From NCBI RefSeq assembly GCF_003149675.1, contig NZ_LWMS01000042.1, positions 62,001 through 126,000 on the forward strand: a DNA stretch of 64,000 nucleotides, in the 5' to 3' direction. The position numbers and the translations under genes were made by a program. The notes beneath the pieces were generated by a model, which was given only the letters and a program-made list of their open reading frames with translations, made no database searches and had not been told where the DNA came from. This DNA is from Methanosphaera cuniculi. Its GTDB lineage: Archaea; Methanobacteriota; Methanobacteria; Methanobacteriales; Methanobacteriaceae. Shown here piece by piece: positions 1 through 10,609 of the stretch. The first letter of the stretch is position 1. Each line of letters opens with the position of its first letter.

Positions 1-789
1 GCTGTAAAACCAACAGCAACAATAGTTGCAGATGCAATACGAGCATCCCCAGAACTAACAGCAGCAGACCTAGAATTTGCATGTAAAGCAGGAACAGCTG
101 GTATACAAGCAGCAATAGGACTTGTAAAATCAAAACTTGTAAAATATGCACTCGCAATAGGAGCTGACACATCACAAGGAGCACCAGGAGATGCATTAGA
201 ATACACAGCATCAGCAGGAGGAGCAGCATATATCATAGGTGAAGATAACACAATAGCAGATATAGAAGAAACATGCAGCTTCACAACAGATACACCTGAC
301 TTCTACAGACGAGAAGGAGAAGCATACCCATCACACGGGGGAAGATTCACAGGAGAACCAGCATACTTCAAACATGTAATGGGAGCAGCAAACATGATGC
401 TAGAAAAAACAGGAACAACAGCAGAAGACTATGACTACGCTGTATTCCACCAACCAAATGGAAAATTCTACATCAGAGCAGCAAAAAAACTTGGATTTAA
501 CCAAGACCAATACGAACAAGGACTACTAACACCATACATTGGAAACACATACTCCGGAGCAACACCACTAGGAATTGCATCAGTACTAGATATTGCAAAA
601 CCAGGAGATAAAATATTTGCAGTATCCTATGGATCAGGAGCAGGAAGTGATGCATTCACAATAACTGTAAATGACCGTATAGAAGAAGTACGAGAAAATG
701 CAAAAACACTAGAAGATATCAACAAAAACCTCAAATACGTAGACTATGCAACCTATGCTAAATTCAAAGGAAAAATCAAAATGGATTAA
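1..789 (+). CDS. Hydroxymethylglutaryl-CoA synthase, 3' part (5' end outside window)
   Basis: Condenses acetoacetyl-CoA with acetyl-CoA to HMG-CoA, the second step of the mevalonate route to archaeal isoprenoid lipids. The frame is open from base 1, so only the last 262 residues are visible; the archaeal family is about 345 residues. Visible catalytic elements are the nucleophilic Cys in FACKAGTAG (fragment residue 28) and the His in VFHQPNGKF (fragment residue 150). The thiolase that makes its substrate follows 101 bases downstream on the same strand, and in methanogens the two proteins are known to form a channelling complex bridged by a DUF35 protein. No DUF35 gene is visible downstream; it could lie left of the window. 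Identification is firm; the start cannot be given. Confidence 0.95.
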   Translation, partial: AVKPTATIVADAIRASPELTAADLEFACKAGTAGIQAAIGLVKSKLVKYALAIGADTSQGAPGDALEYTASAGGAAYIIGEDNTIADIEETCSFTTDTPDFYRREGEAYPSHGGRFTGEPAYFKHVMGAANMMLEKTGTTAEDYDYAVFHQPNGKFYIRAAKKLGFNQDQYEQGLLTPYIGNTYSGATPLGIASVLDIAKPGDKIFAVSYGSGAGSDAFTITVNDRIEEVRENAKTLEDINKNLKYVDYATYAKFKGKIKMD

Positions 790-875
790 AATAAATCCAT
801 TATAACAAAAGAAAAATAATAACTTTAGAATAAAAAAAAATAAAAGGATTATAAAATAAAAAAATACAATTTTAA

Positions 876-2051
<1,176 letters not shown>

Positions 2052-2485
2052 ATACTAAAAAAAAGATATCCACTCCCCCCTTAAACTTTTTATAAATAAA
2101 AAGTACTTATTTTAATACTTAATTTTATTTTAAAAGAGAAGTTAATTTAAACATATAAAATAAAGGAAAAATTATAATATTATAATCATATTTTATTCTT
2201 TTTTTATTTATTTTTAGAAAATATTACTCTTACATATATCAGTAACTATTTTATTTTTATATCCAGATAAATTACATTAATTAAATTAATATTTCATCTT
2301 ATTTTTAGATTCATTTAAACTTTAAAATATATTTTTATTTACTCTATTTTTAATTATTTTACATAACTTCATCATATTAAAATATTAAAAGAATTGAATA
2401 TTATTATCAAAAAAAAAGTAAGGATGTGTATTATATTTGTAAGTGGGACTTTTTTTGGTGGTGAAGGAATATTTTTTTCATTTTT
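2052..2485. other. Gene-free intergenic region, 434 bases
   Basis: Almost pure A/T. The left edge holds a C6 block followed by a T5 run (2075-2091), a likely 3' end for the thiolase transcript. The right edge has T-run/GGTGGTGA sequence that is the 3' side of the leftward hypothetical gene. No ORF with a credible ribosome binding site and no RNA-like GC-rich island was seen. Confidence 0.6.
2073..2091 (+). terminator. C-rich block plus T-run after thiolase
   Basis: CTCCCCCC then TTAAAC and TTTTT, 22 bases after the stop codon. One of many C-block/T-run 3' ends in this window; no stem-loop. Confidence 0.35.
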
Positions 2486-3040
2486 TCATTCATTGTCAAA
2501 TTCGTTTTCAAATGTATCAAAGTTATAGTACTCTTTTTTATCATACATTTTTATAAATTCATCTCTGAATTTTTCGAATTGTTCTATGTATTTTTCGAGT
2601 TCTTTTTCATATTCATCCATTACTTCATCAGGTACTGTGAGTATTGAATCATAATCTCCAAATAGTAGAAGTTTTACCTCTAGTAGTGTGAAAAAATCTG
2701 CAGATAAGTTTATTGCAAGATTTATATATGAATCATCTAATGATAGATCTTCACTTAATAGTGATTCTACCATTCCTTTTACTTCAATAAAATATGGAAA
2801 TTCATAGGCTATCATTTTATTTGCATATAGATGGTCTGCTATGCTTCTATATGAATCAGTTATAAGTTCTATTATTTCCATGTATAATATTGCTGATAAG
2901 CCTTTTTTTCCTTCTATTTGTGTGTTCCAGAATGTTTCTGGTGTCATTGATTTTAATGATTCAAGTAGATTTACTATAATTTGTTTATATTCTGAAATAT
3001 TTCCAAATAGTCCATCATTAAAATCTAGAAATTGGTTCAT
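2486..3040 (-). CDS. Hypothetical protein, acidic, 184 residues
   Basis: I do not recognise a family. The protein is soluble (no membrane segment or signal), strongly acidic, and predicted largely helical: residues about 140-175 (MDEYEKELEKYIEQFEKFRD) look like an amphipathic or coiled helix, and the tail is Asp/Glu/Asn-rich. It reads as a single gene between the thiolase and the thermosome, on the minus strand. The start at 3040 has GGGGTG about 11 bases upstream, a weak site. Codon usage matches its neighbours, so it is probably a real resident gene. No function is claimed. Confidence 0.75.
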   Translation of the reverse strand: MNQFLDFNDGLFGNISEYKQIIVNLLESLKSMTPETFWNTQIEGKKGLSAILYMEIIELITDSYRSIADHLYANKMIAYEFPYFIEVKGMVESLLSEDLSLDDSYINLAINLSADFFTLLEVKLLLFGDYDSILTVPDEVMDEYEKELEKYIEQFEKFRDEFIKMYDKKEYYNFDTFENEFDNE

Positions 3041-3351
3041 GATATTTAAGCACCCCTATGTAATATTTTTTAATAGTTATTATATAGTATGGATTGTTTT
3101 AATATATAATGTAATTATTTTTTAGTTTAAGTTAAATTTATTAGAATTTAAAAATTAGAATTAGATATTTTTTTGGGAGATTATAAAGAATTTTTGTAAA
3201 TTTAATTTCTTTTATATAAAAAAAATAGGATAGTAAAAAAAGATTACTATTCATCTATTTTTCTTAAGTATCGTCTGAGTATAAAGGTTTTATGTTCATC
3301 GACTACGTTATTTTTTTTATAAGTAATTTAACATTTATTCTATGAGCCTAT
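3041..3351. other. Intergenic region, 311 bases
   Basis: Contains the promoter side of the hypothetical gene and the 3' side of the thermosome gene. Bases 3250-3330 are less AT-rich than the rest; on the minus strand they read as a 26-codon open stretch ending in RRYLRKIDE and a stop, but it has no start codon and no ribosome binding site, so I do not call it a gene. Confidence 0.5.
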
Positions 3352-4968
3352 TTACATAGGTGGCATTCCGCCCATTCCCATGTCAGGTGCTCCACCTTGA
3401 GCTGCCATTCCTTGGCTTGATGATGCGATTACATCGTCGATTCTTAGGATCATTTCTGCTGCTTCTGCTGCGGATTGGATAGCTTGTTTTTTAACTCTTT
3501 GTGGTTCAATTACTCCAGCTTCTTTCATGTCAGTTACTCCACCTTCAAATACGTTTAATCCCATATCTGCTGATTTTTCGTGAGCTGCTCTTAAGTCTAC
3601 GAGTGAATCGATACTGTCTAATCCAGCATTTTCAGCTAATGTTCTTGGTACTACTTCTAATGCTTCTGCAAATGCATTTACTGCTAATTGTTCACGTCCG
3701 CTGATGGTTTCTGCGTAGTCTTTAAGTCCTTTTGCTAGTTCTACTTCTGGTGCTCCTCCACCAACAACTACTTTTCCATCTTCTACTGTGGATGCTACTA
3801 CTCCTATTGCATCTTCTACTGCTCTTTCAATTTCATCTACTACGTGGCTGGTTGTACCTCTTAGTAAGAGTGTTACAGCTTTAGGGTCTTTGCAGTCTTT
3901 TACGAAGATCATATCGTCGCCTGATACTTTGTCTTCTTTTACAAGTCCTGCTTCTCCTAAGTCATCTGATGTTAGATCTTGGATGTTTGTTACGATTTTT
4001 GCACCAGTTGCTTTTGCAAGTTTTTCCATGTCGGATTTTTTAACTCTTCTTACAGCTAGAATTCCTGCTTTTGCTAGGTAGTGTTGTGCGAGGTCATCTA
4101 TACCTTTTTGACAGAATAATACGTTTGCTCCTGCATCTGCAAGTTCGTCGATCATTTTTTTGATCATTGCTTCTTCTTGTTCGATGAATGCTTGCATTTG
4201 TGCTGGATCTGTGATTCTGATTTCAGCATCTACTTCTGTTTCTTTTACTTCTATTGCACTGTTTACAAGAGCGATTTTTGCGTCTGTTACTTCTGTTGGC
4301 ATACCTGGGTGTACTCTTTCTTTATCTACTATTACACCTGATACGAGTTCTGAATCTTCAATTGCTGCTCCATCTTTAGATTCAATTTTTATTTGTTCTG
4401 AATCTACTTTACCGTCTTCTACTACTTGGTTTACTGCTCCTACGATGAGTTCTGCAAGTGGTTCACGTGCTTTTTCTGTTCCTTTTCCTGTCATTGCTGT
4501 CATTGCAACTTTCATTAAGGTGTCTTTGTCTGATGCATCAATTGAGATATCTTCTAGTATATCGATTGCTTTTTGTGCTGCTTGTCTGTATCCTAGTGCG
4601 ATGATTGTTGGGTGGATTTCTTTGTCAAGTAAGTCTTCTGATTTTTTGAGGAGTTCTCCTGCGATGATTACTGCTGTTGTTGTTCCGTCTCCAACTTCGT
4701 CTTCTTGTGTTTTTGCTACTTCTACTAACATTTTTGCAGCTGGGTGTTCAATATCCATTTCTTTTAGGATTGTTACACCGTCATTTGTTACTACTACATC
4801 TCCAAGTCCGTCTACTAACATTTTGTCCATTCCTTTAGGACCTAATGTGGTTCTTACGGTTTCTGCTAATACTTTTCCTGCTAAAATGTTGTTTCTTTGT
4901 GCATCTCTACCTATGTTTCTGGTTGTTCCTTCAGGTAAGATGATTAATGGTTGTTGTTGTTGTGCCAT
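3352..4968 (-). CDS. ths: Thermosome subunit (group II chaperonin)
   Basis: ATP-driven protein-folding chamber of archaea, a double ring of eight-subunit rings with a built-in lid. 538 residues, full length. Visible: [11 protein letters not shown] (41-51) nucleotide-binding loop, the catalytic GDGTTT (93-98), the [10 protein letters not shown] segment of the equatorial domain, and the Gly/Met-rich C-terminal tail (GMGGMPPM) typical of thermosomes. The start ATG follows GAGGTAA by 6 bases. Monocistronic, with a 388-base upstream region that contains an inverted repeat next to a TATA-like box (5154-5186). Methanobacteriales carry two paralogues (alpha and beta); which one this is cannot be decided here. 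Confidence 0.98.
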   Translation of the reverse strand: MAQQQQPLIILPEGTTRNIGRDAQRNNILAGKVLAETVRTTLGPKGMDKMLVDGLGDVVVTNDGVTILKEMDIEHPAAKMLVEVAKTQEDEVGDGTTTAVIIAGELLKKSEDLLDKEIHPTIIALGYRQAAQKAIDILEDISIDASDKDTLMKVAMTAMTGKGTEKAREPLAELIVGAVNQVVEDGKVDSEQIKIESKDGAAIEDSELVSGVIVDKERVHPGMPTEVTDAKIALVNSAIEVKETEVDAEIRITDPAQMQAFIEQEEAMIKKMIDELADAGANVLFCQKGIDDLAQHYLAKAGILAVRRVKKSDMEKLAKATGAKIVTNIQDLTSDDLGEAGLVKEDKVSGDDMIFVKDCKDPKAVTLLLRGTTSHVVDEIERAVEDAIGVVASTVEDGKVVVGGGAPEVELAKGLKDYAETISGREQLAVNAFAEALEVVPRTLAENAGLDSIDSLVDLRAAHEKSADMGLNVFEGGVTDMKEAGVIEPQRVKKQAIQSAAEAAEMILRIDDVIASSSQGMAAQGGAPDMGMGGMPPM

Positions 4969-5153
4969 ATATATTACCTCTAATTATATTTTTTTAGATA
5001 TTTTTTTGTTTTTTTTTATTAAAAGAATCTATTTTTTTGTATTATATGTTAAAAAATCCTTTTTTGTGTTTTTTATTAGTTTTATTAAAAAAAATTTTTT
5101 TTTATTTAATAATTTTTTTATTATTCAGTCTACTATATATTAGTGGGTTTGAA

Positions 5154-5186
5154 TTAATATAAATACTTTACTATTTTTTTAGTAAA
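5154..5186 (-). promoter_or_regulatory. Candidate thermosome promoter with adjoining inverted repeat
   Basis: On the minus strand, AGTATTTATATTAA resembles a BRE/TATA element; directly upstream is TTTACTA-N6-TAGTAAA (5167-5186). A palindrome abutting a TATA box is the usual place for an archaeal repressor. The implied leader would be about 165 bases, long for archaea, so the nearer TATA-like stretch at about 5045 may be the true promoter. Confidence 0.3.
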
Positions 5187-5337
5187 AATTAAAAATAAAA
5201 TCAAAATAAACACATAAAATACAAAATTAAAGACTATAAAAAATATTTATTAAATTTAAACAAATATTATTAAAGTATAACTTAAAATAATTAATATAAT
5301 TAAAAATAAAAAATAAGATTATAAAAAAAAGATAATT

Positions 5338-5350
5338 AAAAAGGGGGAGA
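5338..5350 (-). terminator. C5/T5 3' end of coiled-coil gene
   Basis: Minus strand reads TCTCCCCCTTTTT immediately after the stop codon of the coiled-coil gene; same style as other 3' ends in this window. Confidence 0.35.
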
Positions 5351-5356
5351 TTAAAT

Positions 5357-8300
5357 CTATTCAACTACAGATGTTTCATGAAGTGGTATTTTTACCCATA
5401 TGATTTTATCATCATCACGTGCTCTTTGATAGTATCCACGTTTTTCAAGAGCTTTAAGTGTTTTTGCAAAGTTTTCTTTCTTAAGTTGTTCAAATCCTAG
5501 ATTTTCAAGGAATGAATAAAGTTCACTAGCACTCTGAGCATCAGGAAGTAGTTGATAAATTTGTGATTGGAAACTTGTAAGTCCAGGAAGTGGTTTTTCA
5601 ACCATTACACTGAAATAGTTTTTATATTTATCAGCTTCCTCAAGTTGTGAATCCTTACTAAGAAGTTCATTATTAAGATCCTGAATCTTATATTGATATT
5701 GCTCATTTTCAGCACGGATTTTTTCATCAACTTTTATTTGACCTTCAAGATTTGCTATTTGTTTTTCATAGTCAGATTTTAGTTCTGATTTTTCAAGTTC
5801 TATATCATTAAGTCGAGTTTTAACATCATGTAACTCATCAATTTGACTATTACGTTCTTTAAGTAGTTGTTTATGATCCTCAAGATCACGATTTTTACGT
5901 TCAAGAAGATCTTTTAACTCTTCAACACGTTGTTTTTCATCATTAAGTGATGATGTAATATCATTAATTTTTGCATCCTGGGATTGTATTTGATCATTTA
6001 CTGATGCTATTATACTATCTTTTTGACTTATTTCATTATTTAATGAGTCAAGTTCTTCAAGTTTTTCATTTGATTGTGATATTTCAGTTTTTAGTGTTGT
6101 AATTATTGTATTGTTATTATCAATTTGATTATTTAACTCTTCAATTTCATCAGATCTTAGTTTAAGTTTGTTTTCAAGTCTTTCAATATGTTTTTTAATA
6201 TCATCAATAAGTTCATCTTTTTTATTTAAACTATCATCTTTTGAGGATATAATTGATTCAAGATGTGCATATTTTTCGGTGTTTTCATTATATTTTGTAC
6301 GTATAATTTCAAGATCCTTATTAAGTGATGAGATATTTTCATTTAACTCTTCAATTTTATACTTTCTTTGTTCAAGTAATGATTTTAATTTTTCATTTTC
6401 TTGTTGTTGTATTTCACCAGTTTTTTGGTACTGATTTTTGAGTTTAAATATTTCATCTTCTTTTTCTTTAAGTGATTCTTTAGTTTTTTGTTGTTCAGCT
6501 ACTACTTGATTGTTTGCTTGTTGGATTTTTTCTTGTAGTTCTTGGATATTATTTCTTAGATTTTTAATTGTGTTGTTTTTATCATCAATATCTGTTTTAT
6601 TTGTATCTATCATCTTATTAAGTTGTGATATTTCAATGTCTTTTAGTTCAAGTTTTTGTGGTAGTGCTGCTATTTTATCGTTTTTATCTTGTATTGATTT
6701 TTGTAGGTTATTTATTTCCTCATCTGTATTTTTACGTAGATTGTGAATGTTTTCACGTAGTGATTTATTTTCTAATTCATGTTCTCGTATTAATGTATTT
6801 AGTGTTTTGTTTTCTGATTCATATTTAGATAGTTCTGTATTTTTTGTATCAAGAGTTGTTTGTAAGTATTGTAGTTCACTTTGCATTTTTTCATTTGAAT
6901 TTGTATACTTTTTAAGTCCTTCATTTAATTCATCAATTTGACTTGTAGTTTTCTTATTTAACTCATTATAGTCAAGTTTAAGACGATCATACTCAGCATC
7001 TTTATCATATAACTCTTTTCGTACCTTATTTAGTTCTTCTGTTAAGTCATTTTGAGTATCAGCTGTTATATCTGTTGATTCTACTTTTACTTTAAGAGCT
7101 GATATTTCATCATCACGTTGTTTTAGTAAATCTTCAAGTTCTGATACTTTAGAATCTACTGCATCTTTATCTGATGTGAGTGATGTTATTTGAAGTTTTT
7201 TCTGTGATACATCTTCTTTAAGATCTGATATTTCTGATGAAATATTTTTATTAGTATTTGTTAAATCATCAAGTTTTGTTTCAAGTATTTTATATTCACT
7301 TGTTTTTTTATTTAGAGATGCTTGTAATTTTTCAATTTCATCATTTAATTTGCTAACATCTTCATCTGTAGTTTGTGTTGGTACTGGTGTTGTTGTATTA
7401 ACTTCATTTTCAAGTGATGTAATTGTATTTTTCTGAGTTTGTATTTCTTCTTGTAGCTTTTTAATTTCATCATTTGCTTGTGTAAGTTTATCTTGTGCAT
7501 CTTTCATATCTTGTTTTAGTTGAGCATCAGTGAATTCACCTGTAGTAGTATTTGAAGTTTTTAATTTGGCGTTTTCATTTTCTAATCCTTCAATTCTTAT
7601 CTGGTTTATTCGAGCTTCATTTTGAAGTTGTTCATATTTTCCCCGTACTTCTATTAGTTCATTTGATTTCTGGGTGAAATCCTCAATAAGTGAATTTAAT
7701 GTTGCAGTATTATCATTACCTGGTGTGATTGTTGGTTGTGCTTTGAGTTTTGTGTTTTCATCTTTAAGTTTTTGAATTTCATCATTTAATTCATTAATAT
7801 CAACATCAAGTGTTGATTCATTAAGTGATTGTGTTGTATTTACTTCTTCGATTTGATCTTCTAGTTGTTCTATTTTTTCTTGATAATCCTTAATTATTGC
7901 ATCTTTTTGTGTTAGTTGTTGTGTTATTTCATCATTATTTGAATGTATGAGATCTTCTTTTAGTTTATTATTTTCTTGTGTTAATTGTGCTATTTGTTGT
8001 TCTTGTTTTGAGGTTTGAAGAGTTAGCTGATTTTTAAGTCCTGGTATTTCTTTTAGTTCTTCTTTTTGTTTTTCAATCACACTTTTAAGTTGTGATATTT
8101 CAGTTTTAGATGAGGAAGAAGTTTTAAGTTCATCACGTTCTTCTGTAAGTTTTTGAATTTGTTCTTTTAGTTCATCTTCCTGCTTTTTATCTTCATCTTT
8201 GGTTTCTTTTAAATCCTCAATTAGGTCATTTTGTATTTCTATTTTTGATTGAAGATCTCGAATTTCTTTATCATATTCATCGAGTTTTAAGTCTTTTTCT

Positions 8301-8620
8301 TCATCATCTGTTATTTTATTGTCTAGTTCAAAGATTTTAAGATCTTTTTCTTTGAGTTTTGTATCTTTTTCTTGTATTTTTAGATTAAGTTCTTTTATCT
8401 CGTTTTCTTGTCCATCTACTTTATCTGATAATTCTGATATCCGGTTATGTAGTGTTGAGTTGTTTGATTTACTTTGAATTAAGACGTTTTTGACTACTTC
8501 ATCTACTTGAATGTCTTTATATTCTTTGCTTAATTCTTTTTTTAACATGTTTATTTCTTTAAAACAAGATTTTACTAGTTCCCTTAATTCATCTGATTCC
8601 ACATCATTTAAAAACGCCAT
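5357..8620 (-). CDS. Giant coiled-coil protein with C-terminal winged-helix-like domain
   Basis: 1087 residues. Nearly the whole chain from about residue 15 to 990 is heptad-patterned, rich in Glu, Lys, Gln, Asn and Leu, with only short Thr/Pro breaks (for example near TTPVPTQTT), so a very long cytoplasmic coiled coil is predicted. No Walker motifs, signal peptide or membrane segment, so it is not an SMC or Rad50 ATPase. The last about 90 residues are different: PGLTSFQSQIYQLL, then an ENLGFEQLKKENFAKTLKAL segment and a beta-hairpin-like RARDDDKIIWVKI, which reads like a winged helix. Start chosen at 8620 because GTGATC lies 3 bases upstream; a GTG at 8629 is also possible. Structural or DNA/ribosome-tethering roles are guesses. 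Confidence 0.85.
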   Translation of the reverse strand: MAFLNDVESDELRELVKSCFKEINMLKKELSKEYKDIQVDEVVKNVLIQSKSNNSTLHNRISELSDKVDGQENEIKELNLKIQEKDTKLKEKDLKIFELDNKITDDEEKDLKLDEYDKEIRDLQSKIEIQNDLIEDLKETKDEDKKQEDELKEQIQKLTEERDELKTSSSSKTEISQLKSVIEKQKEELKEIPGLKNQLTLQTSKQEQQIAQLTQENNKLKEDLIHSNNDEITQQLTQKDAIIKDYQEKIEQLEDQIEEVNTTQSLNESTLDVDINELNDEIQKLKDENTKLKAQPTITPGNDNTATLNSLIEDFTQKSNELIEVRGKYEQLQNEARINQIRIEGLENENAKLKTSNTTTGEFTDAQLKQDMKDAQDKLTQANDEIKKLQEEIQTQKNTITSLENEVNTTTPVPTQTTDEDVSKLNDEIEKLQASLNKKTSEYKILETKLDDLTNTNKNISSEISDLKEDVSQKKLQITSLTSDKDAVDSKVSELEDLLKQRDDEISALKVKVESTDITADTQNDLTEELNKVRKELYDKDAEYDRLKLDYNELNKKTTSQIDELNEGLKKYTNSNEKMQSELQYLQTTLDTKNTELSKYESENKTLNTLIREHELENKSLRENIHNLRKNTDEEINNLQKSIQDKNDKIAALPQKLELKDIEISQLNKMIDTNKTDIDDKNNTIKNLRNNIQELQEKIQQANNQVVAEQQKTKESLKEKEDEIFKLKNQYQKTGEIQQQENEKLKSLLEQRKYKIEELNENISSLNKDLEIIRTKYNENTEKYAHLESIISSKDDSLNKKDELIDDIKKHIERLENKLKLRSDEIEELNNQIDNNNTIITTLKTEISQSNEKLEELDSLNNEISQKDSIIASVNDQIQSQDAKINDITSSLNDEKQRVEELKDLLERKNRDLEDHKQLLKERNSQIDELHDVKTRLNDIELEKSELKSDYEKQIANLEGQIKVDEKIRAENEQYQYKIQDLNNELLSKDSQLEEADKYKNYFSVMVEKPLPGLTSFQSQIYQLLPDAQSASELYSFLENLGFEQLKKENFAKTLKALEKRGYYQRARDDDKIIWVKIPLHETSVVE

Positions 8621-8787
8621 AATGATCACTATTTAAAGTTCATAAATTTATTAAAATTATATATGATATTATATATTAACTAACATTTTTATTATAATTA
8701 ACCCTTATAAAAAAAAGAATTCCAAAAAAAAAAATTATAAAATGAGGGAGATGAAAATATTTCATACAATATGTAATCTATTTTTCT

Positions 8788-9330
8788 TTACTTTGATATG
8801 ATTTTATAACGAAGAAGTATATGATAACATACATATGAAATTATAAGTGCAAATATAAAACCACATATTACATCAGATGGATAATGTACACCAAGATATA
8901 ATCGACTTATACCAACAACTAGTGGAATAAGCATGAAAAGAGCTGTGTGTTTATATTCACGTGAAAGACAATATGCAATTACAGTAGCTGTTGCAGTATG
9001 TCCTGATGGAAATGAAAGATTAGACTCATGATTTAAAACAATTAAAGATGTAATTTCAGTATATGGTCTTGGTCTTGCAATAATTAGTTTTATAATTTCA
9101 ATACAACCTGCTGTTATAATTAGTGTAATAAATAATAAAATTCCAGCATTACACATACGTTTATCATTATGATATCGTCCAATAATATAAAGTATAACAG
9201 CTAAAATAACTCCTAGATACATCCATCCCATCATAGTTACAAGTTGCATGAAAAAATCAAGAACTCCTGTATGATATGATAAATTAAAGAATTTAAGAAT
9301 TGATACATCAATTAAATAAAGACTTAAAAT
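8788..9330 (-). CDS. PAP2-family membrane phosphatase (start codon unusual)
   Basis: Type 2 phosphatidic acid phosphatase family; in archaea such enzymes probably dephosphorylate polyprenyl diphosphate or lipid phosphates at the membrane. Family motifs are intact: KLIIARPRPY, FPSGHTATA and SRLYLGVHYPSDVICG, with five or so membrane segments. The first ATG is at 9249, but the frame stays open upstream to 9330 and reads LIDVSILKFFNLSYHTGVLDF, a typical PAP2 N-terminus. That stretch has no ATG, GTG or TTG. An AGGAGG sits at 9347-9342 followed by TTG in a different frame (9340) and by in-frame ATT at 9330. Either ATT initiates, or one T has been gained in the T6 run, or translation truly starts at 9249 with a shortened protein. 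Confidence 0.85.
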   Translation of the reverse strand: MLSLYLIDVSILKFFNLSYHTGVLDFFMQLVTMMGWMYLGVILAVILYIIGRYHNDKRMCNAGILLFITLIITAGCIEIIKLIIARPRPYTEITSLIVLNHESNLSFPSGHTATATVIAYCLSREYKHTALFMLIPLVVGISRLYLGVHYPSDVICGFIFALIISYVCYHILLRYKIISK

Positions 9331-9471
9331 AAAAAATCAATCCTCCTATTTAAGTTAATTAAAAAAAAATTACTATTCTTTTTTTTAGTTCTATAATAAT
9401 ACTTTAAAATATAGAAATTATTTATACTAATTTATTAAAAAAAAGAGATGCTAGTTAAAATTTTTGATATG

Positions 9472-9492
9472 AAAAAAAAAGATTAGGGTGGA
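9472..9492 (-). terminator. C-rich/T-run 3' end of asd operon
   Basis: Minus strand TCCACCCTAATC followed by T9, about 20 bases after the asd stop. Confidence 0.35.
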
Positions 9493-9510
9493 GAAATTAT
9501 TTTATACTTT

Positions 9511-10563
9511 TTATAAGTATAATTTAGAAATTAATTGTGCATTAAGAATAGATGCTCCTGCTGCTCCTCGTATTGTATTATGTCCTACAAGTGTGTATTT
9601 AAAACTATTATCAAATACATCAGGACGTATTCGTCCTACAGATACACTCATTCCATGTCCAGCATCACGATCCATACGTGGTTGTGGTCTATCTTCTTCT
9701 TTTCGTACAATTACAGGTTGTTCTGGTGCAAAAGATAAGTTTTCTTCTTGTGGAAGTCCACGGAATTCACTTAATGTCTCTTGGATATCTTCTACTGTTA
9801 CATCATCATCTTCAAATTCTATTGATACAGATTCTGTATGACCATCAATTACACCTACTCTGTTACATGATGCACTTAGTGGGAAGTTTGCTTTTTGTAC
9901 AACTCCACCATCACGTTCACCTAGAAGATGAAGTGTTTCAGATTGCATTTTTTCCTCTTCAGATCCAATATATGGTATTACATTATCTAATATTCCCATT
10001 GATGGTACACCATTATATCCTGCTCCACTTACAGCTTGCATTGTAGTAACTCCTACACGTTTGAAGTTATATTTATCAAATAGTGGTTTTAATGTTAATG
10101 TTAATGCAATTGTTGAACAGTTTGGATTTGTTACAATACAACCATCCCATCCATTGATATCTTTTTGTAATTCCATCATTTCAAGGTGTTCTGGATTTAC
10201 TTCTGGTATTACAAGTGGTATATTTTCTTTCATACGATTTACACTTGCATTTGATGCTACAATGAATTTTTCAGCAAATGCAGCTTCTACAGGTTCAGCT
10301 AATCCTGCTGGAAGTGATGCAAATACAAAGTCCACATCATCTGCTACTTCATTTGGATCTGTATTTACAATTTTCATATCCCGTACTTCTTCAGGTATTG
10401 GAGTTGTTTGATGCCAGTTTACAGCATCTTCATATCTTTTTCCTGCAGATCTTTCTGATGCTGCTATATTTACAATATTAAAATCTGGTATCTGAGATAA
10501 TAGTTGGATAAATCTTTGTCCTACCATCCCAGTTGCACCAAGTACACATACATTATTTACCAT
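9511..10563 (-). CDS. asd: Aspartate-semialdehyde dehydrogenase
   Basis: NADP-dependent reduction of aspartyl phosphate to aspartate semialdehyde, the branch point for lysine/diaminopimelate, threonine and methionine. 350 residues from the chosen start. Rossmann signature [10 protein letters not shown] at 9-18, catalytic Cys149 in NPNCSTIAL, active-site His242 in DGHTESV. The frame extends to a TTG at 10584, but the [12 protein letters not shown] start is the one expected for the family; GGGGAGA lies 12 bases before it. Last gene of the leftward lysC-dapA-dapB-asd operon, 46 bases after dapB. Confidence 0.97.
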   Translation of the reverse strand: MVNNVCVLGATGMVGQRFIQLLSQIPDFNIVNIAASERSAGKRYEDAVNWHQTTPIPEEVRDMKIVNTDPNEVADDVDFVFASLPAGLAEPVEAAFAEKFIVASNASVNRMKENIPLVIPEVNPEHLEMMELQKDINGWDGCIVTNPNCSTIALTLTLKPLFDKYNFKRVGVTTMQAVSGAGYNGVPSMGILDNVIPYIGSEEEKMQSETLHLLGERDGGVVQKANFPLSASCNRVGVIDGHTESVSIEFEDDDVTVEDIQETLSEFRGLPQEENLSFAPEQPVIVRKEEDRPQPRMDRDAGHGMSVSVGRIRPDVFDNSFKYTLVGHNTIRGAAGASILNAQLISKLYL

Positions 10564-10609
10564 GTTAATTACACATCTCCCCAAATTATTATAATTTAAA
10601 ATTTTTAAT

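Larger units (their letters stand above)
4969..5356. other. Thermosome upstream region, 388 bases
   Basis: Long T- and A-runs. Holds two TATA-like stretches for the leftward thermosome gene (about 5040-5048 and 5154-5164) and a 7+7-base inverted repeat at 5167-5186. The right edge carries the 3' end of the coiled-coil gene (C5 followed by T5 on the minus strand). No ORF of its own. Confidence 0.5.

Noticed and set aside
2424-2520. Plus-strand ORF starting at the ATG in AAGGATG
   Set aside because: The AAGG overlaps the start too closely to serve as ribosome site, the peptide is Phe/Ser low-complexity and it runs antisense into the hypothetical gene.
3241-3340. Minus-strand open stretch ending in RRYLRKIDE downstream of the thermosome
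   Set aside because: No ATG, GTG or TTG and no ribosome site; only 26 codons after a stop. It might be a gene remnant but cannot be supported.
4160-5143. 327-codon ORF on the plus strand opposite the thermosome gene
   Set aside because: Ser/Ile-rich antisense reading of a highly conserved gene; no ribosome binding site, no domain, and its tail runs into T/A-rich intergenic sequence.
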